Assembly (NCBI GenBank): GCA_900551595.1
Contig: URWR01000035.1
Span: 1-11,763 of the forward strand
Origin: an uncultured Coriobacteriaceae bacterium
GTDB taxonomy: Bacteria > Actinomycetota > Coriobacteriia > Coriobacteriales > Atopobiaceae
Length of the DNA: 11,763 bases
Reading direction: 5' to 3'
Part shown: positions 6,622-11,763 of the stretch, piece after piece
Layout: every line of letters begins with the position of its first letter
How positions within the stretch are numbered: position 1 is the first letter of the stretch
Position numbers and translations under genes: made by a program
The notes under the pieces: generated by a model
Databases searched by the model: none
Seen by the model: the letters and a program-made list of their open reading frames with translations, nothing else
Told to the model about the DNA's origin: nothing

Positions 6622-7683
6622 TTAGAGATCCGCAGCCACTGCTGCATTAATAGCAACAGGCGTACGGTCCTCTTCACTGAGATCCTTATCAAACAGATGG
6701 CATGCGCATGTGTGCTCAGGACCCACTTCGTGCATCTCTGGAACACGCTCGCAGCAAATCTTCATGCAATGCGGGCAACGCGTATGGAAGCAGCAACCCT
6801 TTGGCGGATTAGTGGGGCTTGGTATATCGCCTTCAAGGATTTTCTTATCCTGAATGCGCTCGTGGCCAATCTTAGGAATAACATCAAGCAGAGCCTGTGT
6901 ATAAGGATGCAGAGGATTGTCAAAAAGTTCCTGCTTGGGCGCAAGCTCCATAGTGTGGCCAAGGTACATGACCATAACAGTGTCAGCAATATGCTTAACC
7001 ACTGAAAGGTCATGTGAAATAAAGATATAAGCAAGGCCATACTGCTCTTGTAACTCGCCCAGAAGGTTAATTACCTTAGCCTGAACCGAAACATCAAGAG
7101 CGGAAACAGGCTCATCGCATACAACCAGCTCAGGCTCAAGAACAATAGCGCGAGCAATACCAATACGCTGTCGCTGACCGCCGGAGAACTCATGTGGATA
7201 ACGATATTTATACGTGAGGTCAAGGCCAACCGCTTGCATGACTTGCTCAACACGAGCGTCACGTTCGGCACGCGTCTTATACGTATGGGCAATATCTATA
7301 GGCTCAGCAATAATGTCAGAAACCGTCATACGAGGATTAAGCGAGCTATAGGGGTCCTGAAAGATGAGCTTCATCTTCTGTCGAGCGCGCGTAAGTGCTT
7401 CCCCAGATAGCGCCGTGAAATCCTCACCATCAAGCGTTACGGTACCCGAAGTGGGTTCGACAAGACGAAGTACACACTTGCCCGTTGTAGACTTACCGCA
7501 GCCAGACTCGCCTACAATGGCGAACGTCTCACCACGATGGACATCAAACGACACACCTTCAAGAGCATGAACGTAAGCCGCAGCCTTACCTAAAAGTCCC
7601 TTTTTAATGGGATAGTGCTTTGTGAGGTCGCGAACCTCAAGCACAACATCGTTCTTATCATAGGTATTCGCCACGCTACTCAC
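6622..7683 (-). CDS. oppF: Oligopeptide ABC transporter ATP-binding protein OppF
   Basis: This is the second of the two ATPases that power the oligopeptide importer from the cytoplasmic face. In 353 residues it shows Walker A GESGCGKS (58-65), the Q-loop Q109, the signature FSGGQ (166-170), Walker B with D190/E191, and H224 of the H-loop (FISHD). The C-terminal region has the oligopeptide-transporter extension (PLHPYTQALL, then EGDIPSPTNPP) and a cysteine-rich tail (C297, C298, C303, C306, C310, C311, C326, C328) that probably holds the iron-sulfur cluster known from this subfamily. The GTG at 7683 overlaps the last codons of oppD by 8 nt, implying translational coupling. A second GTG three codons later (7674) has a better placed GGGGTGA and may be the real start. 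The terminator at 6535-6575 closes the operon. Confidence 0.93.
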   Translation of the reverse strand: MSSVANTYDKNDVVLEVRDLTKHYPIKKGLLGKAAAYVHALEGVSFDVHRGETFAIVGESGCGKSTTGKCVLRLVEPTSGTVTLDGEDFTALSGEALTRARQKMKLIFQDPYSSLNPRMTVSDIIAEPIDIAHTYKTRAERDARVEQVMQAVGLDLTYKYRYPHEFSGGQRQRIGIARAIVLEPELVVCDEPVSALDVSVQAKVINLLGELQEQYGLAYIFISHDLSVVKHIADTVMVMYLGHTMELAPKQELFDNPLHPYTQALLDVIPKIGHERIQDKKILEGDIPSPTNPPKGCCFHTRCPHCMKICCERVPEMHEVGPEHTCACHLFDKDLSEEDRTPVAINAAVAADL

Positions 7684-8761
7684 CCCACTTCTCGGTGTAT
7701 TTCCAGCAAGCTACCAGATGCTGTTTATCACCATTTGCAGGTGCCAGGCGCGGCACCTCAGTCCGGCAGATATCGCATGCGTAGGGGCAGCGAGGATTAA
7801 AAGGGCATCCTGTAGGAATTTCATTGAGCATAGGAACGTTACCCGGGATGGCGTAGAGCGTATCGACTGTATTGCCCAAAGAAGGAATTGAGGCAATGAG
7901 TCCTTGTGCATAAGGATGAAGCGGATTGGTAAACAGCTCAGGTGAGACCGTATATTCCACCGCATGACCTGTATACATTACCAGGACCCAGTCGGCCATC
8001 TCAGAAACAACGCCCATGTCGTGAGTGATGAGCATGACCGCAGTACCCAACTGCTCACGCATGGAGTCGATGAGCTGAAGGATCTGTGCTTGGATAGTTA
8101 CATCAAGAGCAGTTGTTGGCTCGTCACAAATAAGAAGAGCGGGCTGGCAAGCCAAGGCCATAGCAATCATAATGCGCTGACGCATGCCACCAGAAAGCTC
8201 ATGGGGATAGCTCTTAAAGACCTTCTCCGGAGCAGGAATACCAACGAGCTCGATCATCTCGAGCGCGCGCTTATCTGCTTCAGACTTGCTCATCTTGGGG
8301 TTGTGAACAAGAATGCCCTCACGAATCTGACGGCCAGCCGTCATAACCGGGTTAAGAGAAGTCATGGGCTCCTGGAAAATCATGGAGATATCAGAGCCAC
8401 GATGATGACGCATTGCATCAGCAGAGAGCTTGGTGAAATCGGTCCCGCGGAAATTGATAGATCCGCCTACCACCTTTGCGGGCGGCGAAGGCAAAAGACC
8501 CATAACCGAAAGAGCAGTCATGGACTTACCGCAGCCCGATTCGCCGACAACAGCAAGCGTTTCTCCAGCGCGCATGACAAAAGAAAGATGATCGATAACA
8601 GGCAAAGCACCATCCTCGGTAAACAATGTTACCGAGAGATTATCTACATCGAGCAGCGTCTCTTTTGCTTCGGAGTTCTCGATAAGATCCTGGGACAGAT
8701 CGGCTGCAGTTGCAACCGTATCTTCTGAGATTTCAGAAGAGAGAATGTCATTCGGTTCCAT
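7676..8761 (-). CDS. oppD: Oligopeptide ABC transporter ATP-binding protein OppD
   Basis: First ATPase of the importer, 361 residues from the chosen ATG at 8761. GGGAGGAGG 5 nt upstream supports that start; an in-frame ATG at 8857 would add 32 residues and overlap the end of oppC. Motifs: Walker A GESGCGKS (73-80), Q130, signature LSGGMRQR (189-196), Walker B with D213/E214, H247 (ITHD). The C-terminal extension has [10 protein letters not shown] followed by cysteines at 319, 325, 329, 332 and 352, in the CxxxxxC spacing of the iron-sulfur site of oligopeptide and dipeptide ATPases. The first 36 residues before the ABC fold are acidic and Ser/Ala-rich, longer than in most OppD proteins and probably disordered. 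It starts 13 nt after oppC and overlaps oppF. Confidence 0.93.
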   Translation of the reverse strand: MEPNDILSSEISEDTVATAADLSQDLIENSEAKETLLDVDNLSVTLFTEDGALPVIDHLSFVMRAGETLAVVGESGCGKSMTALSVMGLLPSPPAKVVGGSINFRGTDFTKLSADAMRHHRGSDISMIFQEPMTSLNPVMTAGRQIREGILVHNPKMSKSEADKRALEMIELVGIPAPEKVFKSYPHELSGGMRQRIMIAMALACQPALLICDEPTTALDVTIQAQILQLIDSMREQLGTAVMLITHDMGVVSEMADWVLVMYTGHAVEYTVSPELFTNPLHPYAQGLIASIPSLGNTVDTLYAIPGNVPMLNEIPTGCPFNPRCPYACDICRTEVPRLAPANGDKQHLVACWKYTEKWGE

Positions 8762-8774
8762 ACGTGCCTCCTCC

Positions 8775-9731
8775 CTAGGACCGCATCTTCGGATCAAGTG
8801 CGTCACGTAAAGCATCGCCAAGAAGGTTAAAGGCCATAACAGTAATAATGATGGCAATGCCTGGGATAACGCTGTAATAGGTATTTGACTGAATAAATGG
8901 TTGGCTGTCGGAAATCATCTGGCCCCAACTTGCCATTGGGGGCTGAACGCCCAGGCCCAAGAAGGAAAGCGAAGCCTCATTAAGAATAGCCGACGGAATA
9001 CCAAGCGTGGTAACAACAATGAGGGTAGATACGCAGTTAGGAAGCAGGTGCTTCATAATAATGCGCCAGCTCTTGCCACCAGAAAGAATGCAGCTCTGAA
9101 TGTACTCAGATCCTTTAAGACGCATAACGTCACCGCGTACCAAACGTGCGGTGGAGCACCAACCTAAAAGACCCAAAGCAACATAGAGGTTCACCAGACC
9201 CGGACCCATAACAAACATCACGACGATGGCGAAAAGAAGGAATGGGAAGCTCGAGAAAACCTGTATGACAAAAGAGATAACCGCATCGACCTTGCCACCA
9301 AAATAGCCAGCACAAACGCCTGCCAAAAAGCCGATAACAAGTGCGATTGCTTGGGATACAACGCCTACGGAAAGCGATACACGGCAGCCGTAGATGGTAC
9401 GGGACAAGATGTCACGACCAAACTCATCGGTGCCAAAAGGATGAGCCCAGCTGGGTGGCTGCAGCATATTGCGAAGAACCTGTTCATCGGGATTATAAGG
9501 TGAGATAACCGGAGCAAACACGGCAATAAGCACCAGCAGAATTACGATAAACAAGCAGGCCATACCGAGCTTATTTTTACGGAAGATATTCCAACTTACC
9601 GCCCAGTAATTGGAGGCGCGACGCTTTGGATTTGTTTCACGTTCAGCCTGCTGTGCTGCGGAGGCGTCAGCAGCAATACGTTCAGCCTTCTGTACCTTTG
9701 AACTTTTCTTATCACTAGTAAAGAGAGCCAT
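8775..9731 (-). CDS. oppC: Oligopeptide ABC transporter permease OppC
   Basis: One of two integral-membrane subunits forming the translocation pore. The 318-residue protein has the OppC/DppC hallmarks: a hydrophobic segment at about 57-77, the HPFGTDEFGRDILSRTIYG stretch (97-115), membrane segments at about 121-145, 150-176, 178-195 and 285-304, the cytoplasmic EAA loop that contacts the ATPases (about 208-231, ending in KHLLPN), SLSFLGLGVQPP (254-265), and the C-terminal FNLLGDALRDALDPK (301-315). The first 44 residues are a charged, Ala-rich cytoplasmic leader. Its ATG shares one base with the oppB stop (TAATG), with GAGGAGGAG just upstream, so translation is tightly coupled to oppB. Confidence 0.95.
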   Translation of the reverse strand: MALFTSDKKSSKVQKAERIAADASAAQQAERETNPKRRASNYWAVSWNIFRKNKLGMACLFIVILLVLIAVFAPVISPYNPDEQVLRNMLQPPSWAHPFGTDEFGRDILSRTIYGCRVSLSVGVVSQAIALVIGFLAGVCAGYFGGKVDAVISFVIQVFSSFPFLLFAIVVMFVMGPGLVNLYVALGLLGWCSTARLVRGDVMRLKGSEYIQSCILSGGKSWRIIMKHLLPNCVSTLIVVTTLGIPSAILNEASLSFLGLGVQPPMASWGQMISDSQPFIQSNTYYSVIPGIAIIITVMAFNLLGDALRDALDPKMRS

Positions 9732-10666
9732 TACTCCTCCTCACCTCCTCCAAGACGAATGCGAGGATCAACTACTGCGTAGAGAATGTCGACGATGAGG
9801 TATACCACGACGCAAATGATGGCGATATACATAACACCACCCTGGATAAGCGGCAGGTCACGTGTATTGATTGCGTCAAGAAGCATCTTGCCCATACCCG
9901 GCATGGAGAAGATGGATTCGATAAGAATGGAACCTGTGAAAATTTCGCCGAGCTGCGTACCAGCAATGGTGATGATAGGAATAAGAGCGTTGCGAAGGCC
10001 GTGTCCAATTATCACGGTCCAACGACCCAAACCTTTTGCTTCAGCAGTACGCATGAAGTCTTGGCCCAATACCTCAAGCATGCTCGTGCGTGTAACGCGA
10101 GCAATACTTGCGGCGTAACGCACACCCAGAGCAAGAACGGGCAAGACATAATGGATTGGTGTGCTTACACCCGACAGCGGGAACATGTGCAGGGTAAGTG
10201 CGAAGACAATTTGCAAAATAATGGCAACCCAGAATGAAGGAGCCGAAATACCAAAGACTGACAGCGCCATGAGTGCACGGTCAAGCGCACGTCCATGGTT
10301 AACAGCTGCAACAACACCAAGGACCAAACCAAACACCAAGGCAAATAAGTATGCCCACCCCGCAAGCTGGGCTGTAACTGCAAACGCATTACCCATAAGT
10401 GTGATAACCGGCCTATTCTGCGAATAGGAAGTTCCAAAATCACCATGAAGCATGTTGGTCAGCCAATTGATGTACTGCTCTGGTACAGGACGGTCGAGTC
10501 CCATACTGTGACGCACCTGCTCAATTGTTGTTTCATCTGCCATATCGCCCATCATGATGCGCACAGGATCACCAGGCACAATATTCAGAACGAAGAAGGT
10601 AATGGCGGAGATGCATAGCACGACACCGATGGCCTGCAGGATTCTTTTAATGAGAAAATCCCTCAT
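9731..10666 (-). CDS. oppB: Oligopeptide ABC transporter permease OppB
   Basis: Partner permease of OppC, 311 residues. It starts in the typical way (RRILQ-like RDFLIKRILQ), then a first membrane helix (about 9-30), the periplasmic-side PGDPVRIMMG segment (31-40), QYINWLTNMLHGDFGTSY (64-81), and further helices at about 101-123, 133-158, 171-190, 228-248 and 276-299. The EAA loop is clear: DFMRTAEAKGLG (203-214) through HGLRNALIP (222-230). It ends YAVVDPRIRLGG, the usual OppB terminus, followed by Glu residues. A run of G (AGGGGGG) about 8 nt before the ATG serves as ribosome site. The gene is 149 nt after oppA, the largest gap in the operon, and that gap contains a long hairpin. Confidence 0.95.
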   Translation of the reverse strand: MRDFLIKRILQAIGVVLCISAITFFVLNIVPGDPVRIMMGDMADETTIEQVRHSMGLDRPVPEQYINWLTNMLHGDFGTSYSQNRPVITLMGNAFAVTAQLAGWAYLFALVFGLVLGVVAAVNHGRALDRALMALSVFGISAPSFWVAIILQIVFALTLHMFPLSGVSTPIHYVLPVLALGVRYAASIARVTRTSMLEVLGQDFMRTAEAKGLGRWTVIIGHGLRNALIPIITIAGTQLGEIFTGSILIESIFSMPGMGKMLLDAINTRDLPLIQGGVMYIAIICVVVYLIVDILYAVVDPRIRLGGGEEE

Positions 10667-10694
10667 TCGGCATCCCCCCTCTCAACGTCCGCAT
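10647..10694 (-). CDS. Possible 15-residue leader ORF overlapping the oppB start
   Basis: A short frame begins at ATG 10692-10694, three bases after GGAGAGG, and ends at TAA 10647-10649, overlapping the first codons of oppB in another frame. The ribosome site of oppB lies inside it. Translation of such a frame could help open the oppB start, but the product (MRTLRGGMPNEGFSH) is not recognisable and chance is quite possible. Confidence 0.2.
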   Translation of the reverse strand: MRTLRGGMPNEGFSH

Positions 10695-10732
10695 GAACCT
10701 CTCCAAAATTCGAGTGCGAACGCTACCGCGTA

Positions 10733-10765
10733 GGGGAGGACATCGTAAAAAACGATGCCCTCCCC
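10733..10765 (-). promoter_or_regulatory. Long intercistronic hairpin between oppA and oppB
   Basis: The arms 10733-10746 and 10752-10765 pair over 14 bp around a 5-nt loop. On the minus strand the single imperfect position is a G-U pair, while on the plus strand it would be an A-C mismatch, so the fold suits the opp transcript. No U-tract follows the stem on the minus strand, so it is not a classical terminator. Hairpins in this place commonly protect the upstream binding-protein mRNA or reduce read-through, which gives more oppA than permease product. That role here is inferred. Confidence 0.7.
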
Positions 10766-10815
10766 CGACTAGACAGCTTACCTAACGAATCATCGAACCC
10801 ATCACGGCTATCAAA

Positions 10816-11763
10816 CTACTCCTGGCCGGTGTAGTTGGAGTCGGTGTTATCGATGTCGATATCCATCATGTGATAGATCAGGTTGCCAACCTTGGCATTC
10901 TTGACATAGCTCTTAGCAACGAACTGATACTTCGGATAGAAGAGCGGCAATGTTGCATAGTCCTGACGAGAAAGAATGTCGTCAGCCTGACGATAGAGCT
11001 CGGCACGCTCATCCTCATTTGTGGACTGGCGAGCACGGGTCATCAGGTCGTCAAACTCAGCGTTGTTATAGAACGAAGACTTGCCGGATGCATTCTCACT
11101 GAAGAAGTAGGTATACATCTGGTTGTCAGCGTCTGCAAACAGCGGGAACCAACCAACAGTCGTAACCATCAGGTTGCCGTCAGCCCAATCCTGCTGCCAT
11201 ACACCGTTATCGAGCTGGTTGAGCTCAAGGGTGACGCCAACAGCCTGCCAATAGCCCTGAACAGCAACCATGACGCTGCGGTCGCGCTCACGAACACCGC
11301 AGGTAAGGTGCAGATCAGAGGCACCAGCCTCAGCGAGAAGCTCACGAGCACGATCAGGGTTGTACTCAAAGACAGGAGCGCTCTCGTCATAGCCCGGAAT
11401 AGCAGGATTCAGGAAGCCAGAGCAAGGCTCGCCGGCACCAAACAGAACTGTCTCAATGAGCTCCTCGCGGTTAATTGCGAGAGAGAGTGCCTGACGGACA
11501 CGAACGTCCTGAAGCTCGGCATCGTTGAGGTTGAGGTTGACAATCTGAGTACCAAGCGGCAAGTACTGTGTAATCTGCTCGCTTACCTCAGAGTCGTTCT
11601 GATACTGCTGAAGAAGCTCAGAAGGCAGGTCACAATAATCGATGTCGCCATTCTTGTAGGACATCATCTTGGTGTTGCCATCATCAATATACTTGATGAT
11701 CAGGCGGTCAAGATTGGGAGTGCCACCGTGATAATCATCGAAGCGCTCCATGACAACCTGAGT
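10816..11763 (-). CDS. oppA: Oligopeptide-binding lipoprotein OppA, C-terminal part (cut by window edge)
   Basis: This is the extracellular substrate-binding protein of the importer; the N-terminus, including any lipoprotein signal, lies beyond the right edge. The 315 visible residues belong to the family 5 solute-binding proteins. Markers are the FDDYHGGTPNLDRLIIKY stretch with the following SYKNGDIDYCDLP, the core segment VRVRQALSLAINREELIETVLFG, GYDESAPVFEYNPDRARELLAEAG, GVTLELNQLD, and the late VTTVGWFPLFADADNQMY and LPLFYPKYQFVAKSYVKN segments. The frame remains open to base 11763, so the apparent ATG at 11751 is an internal methionine. It is the first visible gene of the oppABCDF operon and ends 149 nt before oppB. 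The peptide length preference cannot be judged from this part. Confidence 0.9.
   Translation of the reverse strand, partial: TQVVMERFDDYHGGTPNLDRLIIKYIDDGNTKMMSYKNGDIDYCDLPSELLQQYQNDSEVSEQITQYLPLGTQIVNLNLNDAELQDVRVRQALSLAINREELIETVLFGAGEPCSGFLNPAIPGYDESAPVFEYNPDRARELLAEAGASDLHLTCGVRERDRSVMVAVQGYWQAVGVTLELNQLDNGVWQQDWADGNLMVTTVGWFPLFADADNQMYTYFFSENASGKSSFYNNAEFDDLMTRARQSTNEDERAELYRQADDILSRQDYATLPLFYPKYQFVAKSYVKNAKVGNLIYHMMDIDIDNTDSNYTGQE

Noticed and set aside
7964..8728. Long plus-strand open frame (254 codons) opposite oppD
   Set aside because: It lies wholly antisense to a well-conserved ATPase, and its product has no recognisable motif. It is a shadow of oppD codon bias.

Overview
The window reads as at least two, probably three, kinds of bacterial DNA joined end to end. 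Every gene is on the minus strand. The largest block, about 3070 to the right edge, is typical of an anaerobic actinobacterium of the Coriobacteriia (Atopobium/Olsenella/Collinsella type). That assignment rests on the coaE-uvrB adjacency, which is known from Actinobacteria, and on codon usage. It is an inference, not a database result.

Reading right to left, the order of transcription, the block holds an oligopeptide ABC importer operon: the C-terminal part of the binding protein oppA (cut by the window edge), the permeases oppB and oppC, and the ATPases oppD and oppF. A strong intrinsic terminator at about 6535-6575 ends it. Next come two metallopeptidases, a peptidase T (pepT) and an M42-family aminopeptidase, then dephospho-CoA kinase (coaE) and the start of uvrB. 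Opp would bring oligopeptides into the cell and the two peptidases could degrade them, a coherent peptide-scavenging set. coaE and uvrB are housekeeping genes.

Inside uvrB the coding style changes abruptly near 3010-3070, at the highly conserved Tyr-rich hairpin. From there leftwards Gln is always CAG, AGA/AGG make up about half of Arg codons, and ATA is common. This continues into a uvrA that follows uvrB in the usual Lachnospiraceae-like order. That uvrA is complete only to about residue 130. At its first zinc-finger CxxC (about 905-940) it runs into ten unrelated residues, a stop codon and a terminator.

The left end (1-875) is again different. It has a 554-nt non-coding stretch full of hairpins, including a roughly 98-nt three-stem fold, and the N-terminal part of a GC-rich membrane protein resembling the sodium/calcium exchanger family. 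It resembles Ruminococcaceae-type DNA, a weaker guess. Both joins fall on conserved coding motifs and no transposase or integrase is visible. The simplest reading is a chimeric metagenomic contig; homologous recombination is the biological alternative. I found no convincing new defence, CRISPR or mobile system. The most interesting items are the junctions, the structured element at 626-723 and the hairpin between oppA and oppB.
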